From contig NZ_JADPVI010000001.1 in the NCBI RefSeq assembly GCF_015679325.1, positions 930,001 through 994,000 on the forward strand: DNA of 64,000 bases, given 5' to 3'. Positions 8,455-19,137 of the stretch are shown piece after piece (the stretch's first letter is position 1; the number at the start of each line of letters is the position of its first letter). The notes beneath the pieces were generated by a model, which was not told where the DNA came from, ran no database searches, and was given only the letters and a program-made list of their open reading frames with translations. Position numbers and translations under genes: made by a program. This stretch comes from Kaistella gelatinilytica (GTDB lineage Bacteria > Bacteroidota > Bacteroidia > Flavobacteriales > Weeksellaceae).

Positions 8455-11103
8455 TTATTTTACGGCTTTCGTCTCTGCAATTGCTGATGCTTTTTGCTCT
8501 AATCTAGGTTGAAGAATTTTGGTGATCAAACCTGTCCATCCTGTTTGGTGCGAAGCTCCCACGCCTCTTCCGTTATCGCCATGAAAATATTCGTAAAATA
8601 AAATATAATCTTTGAAATCTTCATCGGTTTGAAATCTTGGATATTGGCCGTTGACAGCGCGATTGCCATTTTCATCTTTAAGAAAAATTTTGGAAAGCCG
8701 CTTTCCTAAAGAGGTTGCGATCTCATCAAGATTAGAATATTTTCCACTTCCTGTCGGATATTCGACCAGGAAATCCGGACTGTAATAAAAGAAAAATCGC
8801 TGTAAACTTTCGATGATGAGAAAATTGATCGGAAACCAAATTGGTCCGCGCCAGTTGCTGTTGCCACCAAATAAACCGCTGTCACTTTCTGCAGGCGTAT
8901 ATTTCACCGAATAATCCATCCCATTCAGCTGAATTTGAAAAGGATTTTCCTCATAAATTTTTGAAAGTGCACGAACGCCGTAATCGCTCAGAAATTCTTT
9001 TTCGTCGAGCATTCTCGCCAGTAACCTTTTCAAACGGTGACCTCTCAGTAAACTCAGCAAGTGTTTGGAATCCTGCCCTTTTACTTCCCAATGTGAGACT
9101 AAGCCTGCAAGTTCCTTTTTGTTCTTCAGTACCCAATCCATCCTAGCTTTGAAAAGCGGAAGTTTCTGTAAAATTTCATCTTCAATGACTTCCACCGCAA
9201 ACATTGGAATAAGTCCCACAATGGTCCGTAAACGCAGGAACATATTTTCGCCGCTATTGGTCGTGATCGCATCATAGAAAAATTCATCCTGATCGTCCCA
9301 GAGAGAGAAAGCATCATCTCCCATATTGTCTAAAGCATTGGCTATATAAAGGAAATGCTCAAAAAATTTCGTGGCCATTTCTTCATAGATGTTGTTGTAT
9401 TGCGCCAATTCTATCGCAATTCTCATCATGTTCAAAGAATACATCGCCATCCAGCTTGTTCCATCTGCCTGTTCCAGACTTTCGCCATTTGGTAAAGTAT
9501 CACTGCGATCGAAAACTCCAATATTATCTAAACCCAGAAATCCGCCTTCAAAAATATTATTTCCGTTGACATCTTTTTTATTCACCCACCATGTAAAATT
9601 CATGAGCAATTTTTGAAAGACAGATTCTAAAAACTTTAGATCTGGTGTTCCTTTCATTTTTTCATCAATCTTAAAAACGCGAAAAACAGCCCATGCGTGA
9701 ACCGGCGGATTTACATCAGAGAAATCCCATTCGTACGCCGGAAGTTGACCATTCGGATGCATATACCAGTCGAGGGTAAACAGTTTGAGTTGCTCTTTCG
9801 CAAAATCGGGATCTATCAAAGAAAAACTGATACAGTGAAAAGCCGAATCCCAAGTTGCATACCACGGATATTCCCATTTATCGGGCATCGAAATGATATC
9901 AAAATTATCAAGATGTTTCCAGTCATAATTCCGGATCTTATCCCGGGATTTCGGCGGAATCGGTTCGGAAGGATCGCCTTTTAACCATTTGAAAATATTA
10001 TAATGATAGAATTGCTTATTCCATAACATCCCTGCGAAAGCTTGTCTCTGGACTAATTTTTCGTCGTCTGAAGTAATTCCATGTTGAATATCTGCGTAAA
10101 AATCATCTGCTTCCTTTTTCCGAAGATCAAAAAAATGATCGAAATCTTCAAAAGGTTTTTCTAAATCGTGATCACTTATTCTAAATTCAAAAGTTCTGGA
10201 AGATTTTGCGGCAATCACATCCTCAATTAAAAAGGAAGCTTTGGTTCCAAAATTTTCGGGATTAATACACTGTTGCTTTCCACTTAGTACGAAATTATTA
10301 ATTCCGTCTTTATGAAAGGGTTCTGAATTTGGGGAATTATAAAGCCGCAGATTATTGCTTTCATTATCGCAGAAAATAGCAGAAGATTTTTCCTTCGCGT
10401 AAAAATTTTTAAATGCGACTTCCTTATGGTTGATGTTGATGCAATTTTCAACCGTTGAACATAATTTTGGTTTATAATTTTGATATCCCCAACTCCAGGT
10501 ATTTCTAAACCAAATCGTGGGTAAAATTACGAGCGGCGCCTCATTCTCAGATTTATTAGTTACTGAAATTTTGACGAGAATATCCGTGGGAGAAACTTTT
10601 GCATATTCAATAAAAACATCAAAATATTCATTGTTATCGAAAATTCCTGTATCGATTAGTTCATATTCCGGATCCAGTTTTCCTCTCTCTGCATTTTTCT
10701 GAATTAAATCGTCGTAAGGAAAGGCATTCTGAGGATATTTGTAGAGCATTTTCATGTAAGAATGCGTTGGAGTGTTGTCTAAATAATAGAAATATTCCTT
10801 CACATCTTCGCCATGATTTCCCTGAGCATTGGTAAGTCCGAAAAATCGCTCCTTCAGCATTTTATCTTTCTTATTCCAAAGACCTAAAGAAAAAACCATC
10901 AACTGCGTATCGTCACAAATTCCGCATATTCCTTCTTCACCCCATCGGTAAGTTTTTGCTTCGGCGGTGTCATGATTAGTATAATTCCAGGCGTCACCAT
11001 CTGCACTGTAATCTTCGCGAACCAAACCCCATTCCCGATTGCTGACGTAAGGTCCCCATTTTTTCCAGGCTACATCGCTCAGTCTTTTACTTTCTTCAGT
11101 CAT
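8455..11103 (-). CDS. GH63/MGH1-type glucosidase
   Basis: 882 residues without an evident signal peptide, so probably cytoplasmic. The sequence (RLSDVAWKKWGPYVSNREWG at the N-terminus, WYATWDSAFHCISFSLIDPDFAKEQL in the middle, SNWRGPIWFPINFLIIESL and GVGASHQTGWTGL near the C-terminus) matches the large bacterial glucosidase family related to eukaryotic mannosyl-oligosaccharide glucosidase, with an (alpha/alpha)6 barrel and an acid in WDSAFH. Family members hydrolyse alpha-glucosides with inversion. It lies 179 nt downstream of a glucose-dehydrogenase-like SDR on the same strand, consistent with glucose being released and then oxidised. The true substrate is not determined by the sequence. Confidence 0.8.
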   Translation of the reverse strand: MTEESKRLSDVAWKKWGPYVSNREWGLVREDYSADGDAWNYTNHDTAEAKTYRWGEEGICGICDDTQLMVFSLGLWNKKDKMLKERFFGLTNAQGNHGEDVKEYFYYLDNTPTHSYMKMLYKYPQNAFPYDDLIQKNAERGKLDPEYELIDTGIFDNNEYFDVFIEYAKVSPTDILVKISVTNKSENEAPLVILPTIWFRNTWSWGYQNYKPKLCSTVENCININHKEVAFKNFYAKEKSSAIFCDNESNNLRLYNSPNSEPFHKDGINNFVLSGKQQCINPENFGTKASFLIEDVIAAKSSRTFEFRISDHDLEKPFEDFDHFFDLRKKEADDFYADIQHGITSDDEKLVQRQAFAGMLWNKQFYHYNIFKWLKGDPSEPIPPKSRDKIRNYDWKHLDNFDIISMPDKWEYPWYATWDSAFHCISFSLIDPDFAKEQLKLFTLDWYMHPNGQLPAYEWDFSDVNPPVHAWAVFRVFKIDEKMKGTPDLKFLESVFQKLLMNFTWWVNKKDVNGNNIFEGGFLGLDNIGVFDRSDTLPNGESLEQADGTSWMAMYSLNMMRIAIELAQYNNIYEEMATKFFEHFLYIANALDNMGDDAFSLWDDQDEFFYDAITTNSGENMFLRLRTIVGLIPMFAVEVIEDEILQKLPLFKARMDWVLKNKKELAGLVSHWEVKGQDSKHLLSLLRGHRLKRLLARMLDEKEFLSDYGVRALSKIYEENPFQIQLNGMDYSVKYTPAESDSGLFGGNSNWRGPIWFPINFLIIESLQRFFFYYSPDFLVEYPTGSGKYSNLDEIATSLGKRLSKIFLKDENGNRAVNGQYPRFQTDEDFKDYILFYEYFHGDNGRGVGASHQTGWTGLITKILQPRLEQKASAIAETKAVK

Positions 11104-11179
11104 GTTTTTTATTTGTGAATTATAAATGGGTGAATGGTGAATTTTAAAAATATTTTAATTGAAAATACGATCTTTATTC

Positions 11180-11276
11180 CTGGCTGCGAACTGCGCCCCG
11201 ACTTGAACGGAGCTCTTTTTGTGACGAGGTACGAGGAGCAAAAAAGCGGGAGTGGAAGGCGGAAATAGGCGCCCAA
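11180..11276. repeat. GC-rich imperfect palindromic intergenic element
   Basis: Between the glucosidase and SDR genes lies a block of about 97 nt that is clearly richer in G+C than its surroundings. It starts CTGCGAACTGCGCCCCGAC, has TTTTTG / CAAAAA arms in the middle and ends GGAAATAGGCGCCCAA. It has no open frame of note. Its composition and layout suggest a dispersed non-coding repeat; I recall similar elements in Chryseobacterium-type genomes but cannot verify this here. Confidence 0.5.
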
Positions 11277-11282
11277 AAAATA

Positions 11283-12092
11283 TTATCCACCGGTAGAAAA
11301 ACTCTCGAAAGTCGTCATTCCACCATCGATGAAAATACTTGCTCCTGTAATATAATCTGAAAAATCACTTGCTAAAAATACGGCAAGATTTCCGATATCT
11401 TCGGGTTGCCCAATTCTGTTGTATGGAATTAAAGTTAACAAAGAATTCAATGCTTCCGGCGTATCCCATGCGCTTTTATTGATGGGTGTTTGTATTGCAC
11501 CCGGACAAATTGAATTTACGCGAATTTTCTCGGCACCATATTCCTGTGCCAAAGTTTGCATCAACATTCGAATTGCACCTTTACTGGAAGCATAATTCGC
11601 GTGTTTTGCCCAGGGAATAATTTCGTGAACGGAAGAAATATTAATGATTTTTCCACACGCCACAGATTTGGCAGGATCAATTCCACGGCGTAGGAATTCT
11701 TTAATCGCTTCTCTTGCACAAAGAAACTGTCCTGTTAAGTTGACGCCAATCACGGCATTCCATTGATCGATTGTCATTTCAGTAAACGGAGAATCTTTTT
11801 GAATTCCGGCATTATTCACTAAAATATCTACCGTTCCCAGTTGGGAAACAACGTCCTGAAACATTTTAATGACTTCGTCTTCTTTGGAAACGTCGCACTG
11901 ACAAATAATTCCTTTTCCGCCCTTGTCGGTAATTTCTTTTAAAACTGCGTTTGCCTGATCTAATGCACCTTCATAAGGATAATTAATAACGACCGTTGCA
12001 CCAGATCCTGACATTGATTTTGCAATTCCAGCTCCTATTCCGCTGGAGGAACCTGTGATGACAGCAACTTGGTTTTTTAAAGAAATTTCCAT
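11283..12092 (-). CDS. Short-chain dehydrogenase, glucose 1-dehydrogenase-like
   Basis: 269 residues with a classical SDR layout: cofactor motif TGSSSGIGAG (residues 14-23), NNAG near residue 91, catalytic Ser in NISSVHE and YxxxK in YASSKGA, and the ICPGAIQTPI loop. The DVSKEDEV stretch after beta-3 and the basic/aspartate pattern resemble bacterial glucose 1-dehydrogenases, which oxidise beta-D-glucose to gluconolactone with NAD(P). It precedes the glucosidase on the same strand, supporting a sugar substrate, but SDR specificity is hard to assign from sequence. Confidence 0.75.
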   Translation of the reverse strand: MEISLKNQVAVITGSSSGIGAGIAKSMSGSGATVVINYPYEGALDQANAVLKEITDKGGKGIICQCDVSKEDEVIKMFQDVVSQLGTVDILVNNAGIQKDSPFTEMTIDQWNAVIGVNLTGQFLCAREAIKEFLRRGIDPAKSVACGKIINISSVHEIIPWAKHANYASSKGAIRMLMQTLAQEYGAEKIRVNSICPGAIQTPINKSAWDTPEALNSLLTLIPYNRIGQPEDIGNLAVFLASDFSDYITGASIFIDGGMTTFESFSTGG

Positions 12093-12278
12093 TCTAAATT
12101 GATTTGATTGTTTTGAAAATTAATGTTTTATTGAACTCCCGTCGATTTAACCGATCAGGAATAAAAGAATTACTATCAAATTTAAGAAAATCAAAAGTTT
12201 TAAAATGAGATATTTATGTTAAATAAAACACAATATCATCAATGTTAGAAAGATATTTTAATGGTAATTCTATAAAAA

Positions 12279-12313
12279 AAAATCCCGCCTTCAAACGAAG
12301 ACGGGATTTTACA
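12279..12313 (-). terminator. Terminator after atpC
   Basis: On the minus strand the stem AATCCCGTCTTC / GAAGGCGGGATT closes a short loop and is followed by nine T residues, directly after the atpC stop codon. The remainder of 12093-12328 is AT-rich and shows no gene. Confidence 0.85.
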
Positions 12314-12328
12314 TGATTTTCAAAGTGT

Positions 12329-12610
12329 TTACTCTGCGAGAATAATTCCTTTGTTATTATTGAATTCGATGACACCACTTTTCACAACGAAAGAAAATAC
12401 ACTTTCTTTCTCGTTTTCTCTGGTGAAATGCATTGCAGAACTCTCATCAATTTGATTGGTGAAAATTCTAACTTTTCCACCGATCAATGAAGCTACAATT
12501 GCAGCGTGATCTTTCATAATATGGAAATCACCATTTTTTCCGGGAAGCAAAACAGAGCTCACTTCACCATCAAAAACTACAAATTCCGGGGTTAATATCT
12601 TTATATTCAT
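12329..12610 (-). CDS. atpC: F1 ATP synthase epsilon subunit, short form
   Basis: 93 residues, covering only the N-terminal beta-sandwich domain (NIKILTPEFVVFDGEVSSVLLPGKNGDFHIMKDHAAIVASL); the C-terminal helical hairpin of longer epsilon subunits is absent. This short form is usual in Bacteroidetes, so it is not a truncation artefact, but it means the hairpin-type inhibition of ATP hydrolysis seen in E. coli cannot occur. It follows atpD by 80 nt and ends in a strong terminator. Confidence 0.93.
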   Translation of the reverse strand: MNIKILTPEFVVFDGEVSSVLLPGKNGDFHIMKDHAAIVASLIGGKVRIFTNQIDESSAMHFTRENEKESVFSFVVKSGVIEFNNNKGIILAE

Positions 12611-12690
12611 TTTTTAAAATTGTAGATTATAGATTTTAAATTCTAAATGATCGCTCAATCTAAAATCTAAAATTTAACATTTAAAATTTA

Positions 12691-14286
<1,596 letters not shown>

Positions 14287-14301
14287 TCAAAATTTCTTCT
14301 T

Positions 14302-15222
14302 TTGAAAATCATCAAAAATCTTCAAGATTACCACCAAAAAACTCCTTTGGCACTTTCCATCGGAATGTTTGACGGCGTTCATCTTGGTCACCAATCTATT
14401 ATCAATCAATTAATTAACGTTTGCAAACTAAAAAGTTTAGAAACTGGCTTACTCACCTTTTGGCCGCATCCCAGAACGATCTTCAGTCCGAATGACGATC
14501 TGAAATTATTGAATACGATTGAAGAAAAAACTTATTTTCTGGAAAAACATGGCGTTCAGCACTTATTTCTGAAAGAATTTGATCCCGCTTTTCGCAACCT
14601 GAGTGGCGAAGAATTCGTAAAACAGATTTTAATTGAGAAATTAAATGTGAAATATTTGATCATTGGTCACGATCATACTTTCGGAAAAGACAAAAGCGGT
14701 GACTTTGCCTTATTGGAAAAAATGGCTCCGGAATTTGGTTTTGAAGTTCAGCAGGTTGAAGCCGTTGATTTTCACGAAAAACACATCAGTTCAACGCAGA
14801 TCAGAAATGCACTATCGGCCGGAAATGTAAAAGAAGCGAACGAAATGTTGGGTTACGTTTATTCAGTTTCAGGAAAGGTTATTCACGGTAAAAAGATCGG
14901 CAGAACTATTGGTTATCCGACTGCTAATATTGAAGTTAATTCGATGAAACTTCTGCCTAAAAAAGGAGCATATATTGTTGATGTCTTTGTAAAAGATCAA
15001 CATTTGAAAGGAATGCTCAGTATCGGAACCAATCCTACGGTTTCAGGGAATGAACTTTCTGTGGAAGTTTATATTTTAGATTTTGATGGAGATATTTATG
15101 ACGAAGATATTTCTGTAAACTTCCGCGAATTTTTGCACGAAGAAATCAAGTTTGAAAATCTGGAGAAATTGATCGAGCGGTTGGATGAAGATAAAATCCG
15201 AACTGAAAATTTCAACTTTTAA
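14302..15222 (+). CDS. ribF: Bifunctional riboflavin kinase / FAD synthetase
   Basis: 306 residues from a TTG at 14302 (LKIIKNLQDY read with initiator Met); an ATG-type start at 14251 would lie inside the promoter. The N-terminal adenylyltransferase domain has SIGMFDGVHLGHQ and ISSTQIRNAL; the C-terminal kinase domain (about residues 180-306) has GKVIHGKKIGRTIGYPTANI and the GMLSIGTNPT strand. It makes FMN and then FAD from riboflavin and ATP in the cytoplasm. Monocistronic in appearance and divergent from atpD. Confidence 0.95.
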   Translation: MKIIKNLQDYHQKTPLALSIGMFDGVHLGHQSIINQLINVCKLKSLETGLLTFWPHPRTIFSPNDDLKLLNTIEEKTYFLEKHGVQHLFLKEFDPAFRNLSGEEFVKQILIEKLNVKYLIIGHDHTFGKDKSGDFALLEKMAPEFGFEVQQVEAVDFHEKHISSTQIRNALSAGNVKEANEMLGYVYSVSGKVIHGKKIGRTIGYPTANIEVNSMKLLPKKGAYIVDVFVKDQHLKGMLSIGTNPTVSGNELSVEVYILDFDGDIYDEDISVNFREFLHEEIKFENLEKLIERLDEDKIRTENFNF

Positions 15223-15344
15223 GGTTTTAAAATCACAAAAGGCGCAAAAGTTTTAGTGAATAGGATTTTTCATAGAGTGCACAAAACTGGAAGTATTTCA
15301 GAGGAAAAATTTAATAAACAGATCTAATTTTTGACCTTGATTTT

Positions 15345-15698
15345 TTAAGAATTGAAAACTTCTTCCCTTATTTTTTTAGGTAAAGACGCTACGATCAAAT
15401 CATAGGACTGATCGATCATTTTACAGATTAAATCTTTTTTCAAACCTTCACACAGAACCGAATTCCAATGCGTTTTATTCATGTGATAAGCGCCTTCGAT
15501 TTGCGGATGCTTCTCGCGAAGTTCAGCGCTCCATTCCGGATCAGTCTTTACCGCAATACTCAAAGGTTGTTTTTGCAAAGGCATTAATAAAAATATTTTT
15601 CCACCCACTTTTAAAACCAAAGTATCAGGATTGAAAGGAAAAGTCTCTTCTACTCCATTTTTCGCGAGACAGTAATCGAGAATTTCGTTGGCATCCAT
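15345..15698 (-). CDS. MmcQ/YjbR family protein
   Basis: 117 residues matching the YjbR/CyaY-like fold family throughout: EILDYCLAKNGVEETFPF at the N-terminus, KVGGKIFLLM, the PEWSAELREKHPQIEGAYHMNKTHWNSV block and the C-terminal helix DQSYDLIVASLPKKIRE. Members are small cytoplasmic proteins often labelled DNA-binding, but the biochemical role is unproven. It is transcribed divergently from the NAD(P)-binding protein gene. Confidence 0.8.
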   Translation of the reverse strand: MDANEILDYCLAKNGVEETFPFNPDTLVLKVGGKIFLLMPLQKQPLSIAVKTDPEWSAELREKHPQIEGAYHMNKTHWNSVLCEGLKKDLICKMIDQSYDLIVASLPKKIREEVFNS

Positions 15699-15706
15699 AT
15701 TATATG

Positions 15707-15797
15707 AGTAATTAGAAATGGGTAATAAGTAATTGTTGAATCTCCCTCAAATTTAGTAATTTTATGCAGTAAAAGTGATTGCCCATTGCTAATTACT
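15707..15797. repeat. Inverted repeat in a divergent intergenic region
   Basis: AGTAATTAGAAATGGGTAAT (15707-15726) is matched at 18 of 20 positions by the reverse complement of 15778-15797. About 51 nt separate the arms, and both lie between divergent start codons. It could be a decayed dispersed repeat or a regulatory palindrome. Confidence 0.55.
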
Positions 15798-15817
15798 TAT
15801 TACTAATCAAAAAAATT

Positions 15818-16474
15818 ATGAAAGCACTTATCATCGGCGCAACCGGCGCTACGGGAAAAGATCTGGTCAATCAATTACTGAACGATTCAGATTATAAAGA
15901 AGTTGATGTTTTCGTGAGAAAACCTTTAAGTATAGAAAATCCGAAATTGAAAACGCATATCGTCGATTTTGAAAAACCCGAAGAATGGAAAGATCTGGTA
16001 AAAGGTGACGTCGCCTTTTCATGTCTCGGAACCACTTTAAAAAATGCCGGAAGTAAAGAAGCGCAGCGAAAAGTAGATTACGAATACCAGTATAATTTTG
16101 CGAAAACTGCGAAAGAAAACAACGTTGAAGATTATATTTTAGTTTCCTCTTACGGCGCTGATCCGAAATCAAAAATTTTCTATTCCAAAATGAAAGGTGA
16201 TCTGGAGAAAAGCGTAAAAGATCTCCACTTTAATAAGATCACTATATTTCAACCCGGAATGCTCGAACGAAAAGACACCGAAAGAACAGGCGAAGTTCTG
16301 GGCGGGAAAATCATTAAGTTTGCAAATAAACTGGGAATGTTTAAGGATCAAAAACCACTACCAACCGAAGTTTTGGCCAAAGCGATGATCAATTCCTCTA
16401 AAATAAAATCGAACAGTTATTCTAAAATAAAATTGGGAAGTATTTTCAGTTTTGCAGAGAAAGGTAAGCTGTGA
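15818..16474 (+). CDS. NAD(P)H-binding oxidoreductase, HTATIP2/atypical SDR-like
   Basis: 218 residues from the ATG at 15818, where the Rossmann motif starts at once (KALIIGATGATGKDLVNQLL). Further matches to atypical SDRs include DVAFSCLGTTLKNAGSKEAQRKVDYEYQ, ILVSSYGADPKSKIFYSKMKGDLE and FQPGMLER. The YxxxK pair is Tyr-Ser-Lys-Met-Lys, consistent with the HTATIP2/YbjT-like group. Upstream in-frame codons are ignored because the glycine motif is N-terminal in this family. Substrate unknown. Confidence 0.8.
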   Translation: MKALIIGATGATGKDLVNQLLNDSDYKEVDVFVRKPLSIENPKLKTHIVDFEKPEEWKDLVKGDVAFSCLGTTLKNAGSKEAQRKVDYEYQYNFAKTAKENNVEDYILVSSYGADPKSKIFYSKMKGDLEKSVKDLHFNKITIFQPGMLERKDTERTGEVLGGKIIKFANKLGMFKDQKPLPTEVLAKAMINSSKIKSNSYSKIKLGSIFSFAEKGKL

Positions 16475-16503
16475 TGAAATAATATTTAATGATCATAAGC
16501 TTT

Positions 16504-16560
16504 TTACCACAAAAGTCATAAAAGTTTTTTACCATTTTAAAGTGATTGTGATGATGGTAA
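16504..16560 (+). repeat. Copy of the CCACAAAAGTCAYAAAAG dispersed repeat with a small hairpin
   Basis: ACCACAAAAGTCATAAAAGTTTTTTACCAT resembles the 5902-5926 element (shown here in two parts: ACCACAAAAGTCATAAAAG, then TTTTTTACCAT). The last part pairs with ATGGTAAAAA near 16555-16564. Confidence 0.5.
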
Positions 16561-16575
16561 AAAGTTCACAAAATT

Positions 16576-16613
16576 AAAGCCGTTTCAAAAAATATTTGAA
16601 ACGGCTTTTTTAT
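16576..16613. terminator. Bidirectional terminator between the SDR-like gene and frr
   Basis: A perfect 14-nt stem, AAAGCCGTTTCAAA / TTTGAAACGGCTTT, with T-rich tracts on both strands lies between the convergent ends of the NAD(P)-binding gene and frr. Confidence 0.85.
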
Positions 16614-16628
16614 ATTATACAAATGAAA

Positions 16629-17183
16629 TTAAACTTTCATAATTTCTGCTTCTTTTGTTTTCAAATGATCATCGCAAATTTTCACGAATTTATCAGTCAA
16701 AACCTGAATTTTAGATTCTTCATCTTTAATTAGATCTTCAGAAACACCATCTAATTTTCTCAGATCTTTCATTCCTTCCTGTCTTGCATTTCGGATGGTA
16801 ATTTTAGTAGCATCAGACTCGCCTTTTGCATTTTTCGCTAACTGAATACGTCTTTCCTCCGTTAATGGTGGAACATTCAACGTAATACTTTCTCCATTGT
16901 TCATCGGAGCAAATCCTAAATTTGAATTGACAATTGCTTTTTCGATCGCTCCAATCGCAGTTTTATCCCACGGTTGAATAGAAATCGTCATCGCATCTGG
17001 AATCATTACGTTTGCAACCTGACTCAAAGGAGTTGGCGCGCCGTAATATTCAACCATCACGTCTTGAACCATCGTCGTAGAAGCACGACCGGCTCTGATT
17101 TTTTGAAAAGCATGGTCCAAATGTTTGATAGCAGCATCCATTTCCTGCTTAACCATCTCTGTGATCATTTCTAAATCTCCCAT
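16629..17183 (-). CDS. frr: Ribosome recycling factor
   Basis: 184 residues, the usual length. Characteristic blocks are HLDHAFQKIRAGRASTTMVQDVMVEYYGAPTPLSQVANV (domain I/II junction region), ISIQPWDKTAIGAIEKAI and the C-terminal LTEERRIQLAK...IRNARQEGMKDL helix. The protein splits post-termination ribosomes with EF-G. It follows pyrH by 50 nt on the same strand, a conserved arrangement in many bacteria. Confidence 0.96.
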   Translation of the reverse strand: MGDLEMITEMVKQEMDAAIKHLDHAFQKIRAGRASTTMVQDVMVEYYGAPTPLSQVANVMIPDAMTISIQPWDKTAIGAIEKAIVNSNLGFAPMNNGESITLNVPPLTEERRIQLAKNAKGESDATKITIRNARQEGMKDLRKLDGVSEDLIKDEESKIQVLTDKFVKICDDHLKTKEAEIMKV

Positions 17184-17233
17184 AAATTTTTTGTTTCTAG
17201 TTTAAGGTATTTCCTTTTTATCTGCTTTTTTTA

Positions 17234-17944
17234 CTAAGATATGTTGACTAAAGTTCCTATATTTTCTCCCTGTACGATTTTCAAAAGGTTCCCTTCTTTA
17301 TTCATATCAAACACAATAATAGGCAATTTATTTTCGTGGCTTAAAGTAAATGCGGTCATGTCCATCACTTTCAAACCTTTTTCAAAAACTTCTTCGAAAG
17401 TTAAAGAATTATATTTTACTGCATCTGCATTTTTTTCTGGATCTGAATCATAAATTCCATCCACTCTTGTTCCTTTTAAAATAACATCTGCACCGATTTC
17501 GATAGCTCTTAAAGTTGCAGCAGTATCGGTTGTAAAATAAGGATTTCCTGTTCCTGCGCCAAAAATTACTACTCTTCCTTTTTCTAAATGTCTTGTTGCT
17601 TTTCTTTTGATAAATGGTTCTGCCACTTTATCCATTTCGATCGCAGACTGAAGTCTTGTATGAATTCCTGCATCTTCCAAAGCGCCCTGTAAAGCCATTC
17701 CGTTGATCACGGTTGCCAACATTCCCATATAATCACCCTGAACTCTATCCATTCCTTTTGCAGCACCTGCCAATCCGCGAAAAATATTTCCACCACCGAT
17801 CACAATGGCAACTTCACAATGAATATCTACCAGTTTGCGTATTTCGGCAGCATATTCCTTCAAACGGTCATTGTCAATTCCGTAAGACCGGTTTCCCATC
17901 AAAGCTTCACCGCTCAGTTTAAGAAGAATTCTTTTGTATTTCAT
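17234..17944 (-). CDS. pyrH: UMP kinase
   Basis: 236 residues of the amino-acid-kinase fold: [15 protein letters not shown] at the N-terminus, the GGGNIFRG phosphate loop, [36 protein letters not shown] and [13 protein letters not shown]. It phosphorylates UMP with ATP in pyrimidine synthesis. First gene of the pyrH-frr unit. Confidence 0.96.
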   Translation of the reverse strand: MKYKRILLKLSGEALMGNRSYGIDNDRLKEYAAEIRKLVDIHCEVAIVIGGGNIFRGLAGAAKGMDRVQGDYMGMLATVINGMALQGALEDAGIHTRLQSAIEMDKVAEPFIKRKATRHLEKGRVVIFGAGTGNPYFTTDTAATLRAIEIGADVILKGTRVDGIYDSDPEKNADAVKYNSLTFEEVFEKGLKVMDMTAFTLSHENKLPIIVFDMNKEGNLLKIVQGENIGTLVNIS

Positions 17945-18078
17945 TTTTTTACTTTATTACTTTTTTTGCACTGCAAATATAAGGAAACCCAAATAATTTC
18001 GTTAATAGATTTATATTTACAGAGAAATATTTTCAAAAATTATATAAAAGAATTATTTTTGCCCTAATAAACACCAAT

Positions 18079-19077
18079 TTGAAAAAATCTACCTTCCTTT
18101 CATTTCTATTTTTATCTGTGATTTTGTTTGCTCAGGAAGGGACAAACGTTTACCCATTTCTAAATATTCCGGTTTCTGCAAGACAGGCTGCTTTAGGTGG
18201 TGACGCAGTTTCCGTTAGAGATTACGACGTGAGTTTTGCAGGAGTGAATCCGGGATTAATGAATCTGGACCAGGATCAAATGATCGCTTTAAATTTTGCC
18301 TCTTATCTCGCCGACTCCAAATATGGAACCATCGCTTTTGTAAAAAACTTAGGGGAAGCGCATTTGGTTTCCTTCAATGCGCGGTATATGGATTATGGTA
18401 GAATGCCGAGAACGGACGAAAGTGCAACGATCGACGGTGAATTCGGCGCGATGGACGCTTCTGTCGGAGTTGGTTATGCCTATCAATTTGATGAAAACTG
18501 GACAATCGCAGGCGGCACAAATTTCGTGACCTCAAGAATTGATAATTACACCTCAATGGCAGTCGTTGGAACAGCTGGAGTTACCTATCATAATACACAA
18601 TCTAAAGAAACCGTGGCATTGGTATTCCGTAATTTTGGGTATCAGTTCAAACCTTTCAATGGCGTTCGAGAAGATGTAGCATTTCGCGTAGATTTGGGTT
18701 ACACTAAAATTTTAGATGATTTTCCGGTGGCATTAACGATCACAGCGCATGATCTGCAAAAACTAAATATTTCTCAGGATTTTAATAATAATGGTCAGGA
18801 AGTAAATTTTGGAAGAAAACTGGCGGATCATTTCTCAGTCGGTGCTGAACTTTTTCCTGAACAAAACTTCAATATCCGTTTTGGTTATAATGTAAAGCGT
18901 GGTAATGAACTTGCGGTTTTAGACCAACGAAGTTTTGCGGGACTTTCCGCTGGATTTGGAATTAAAATATCTTCTTTCCGTTTCGATTATGCCCATATTC
19001 GCTATCACAATTCTTCAAATGTGAACATGTTCGGATTGACTTTAGATCTGATCGAAGTAAGCGGCAATAGAAGATAA
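18079..19077 (+). CDS. porQ: Type IX secretion system protein PorQ
   Basis: 332 residues from a TTG start, opening with a signal peptide (KKSTFLSFLFLSVILFAQ). The body is a FadL/PorV-like outer-membrane barrel with VPVSARQAALGG-type start (NIPVSARQAALGGDAVSV), repeated amphipathic strands and a final barrel strand. PorQ anchors PorZ at the cell surface and is part of the attachment complex that processes T9SS cargo. It is followed by cmk after 60 nt, the arrangement seen in other Bacteroidetes. A -7 box TATTTTTG lies at 18054-18061. Confidence 0.88.
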   Translation: MKKSTFLSFLFLSVILFAQEGTNVYPFLNIPVSARQAALGGDAVSVRDYDVSFAGVNPGLMNLDQDQMIALNFASYLADSKYGTIAFVKNLGEAHLVSFNARYMDYGRMPRTDESATIDGEFGAMDASVGVGYAYQFDENWTIAGGTNFVTSRIDNYTSMAVVGTAGVTYHNTQSKETVALVFRNFGYQFKPFNGVREDVAFRVDLGYTKILDDFPVALTITAHDLQKLNISQDFNNNGQEVNFGRKLADHFSVGAELFPEQNFNIRFGYNVKRGNELAVLDQRSFAGLSAGFGIKISSFRFDYAHIRYHNSSNVNMFGLTLDLIEVSGNRR

Positions 19078-19137
19078 TTCTACCCACAGAATGTCAATTT
19101 ATTTGCCCTCTCCAAAAAAAATCAGGAAATTAGCGCT

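Noticed and set aside
8841..9984. Several plus-strand frames inside the glucosidase gene
   Set aside because: They are antisense shadows of a well-supported 882-residue gene.
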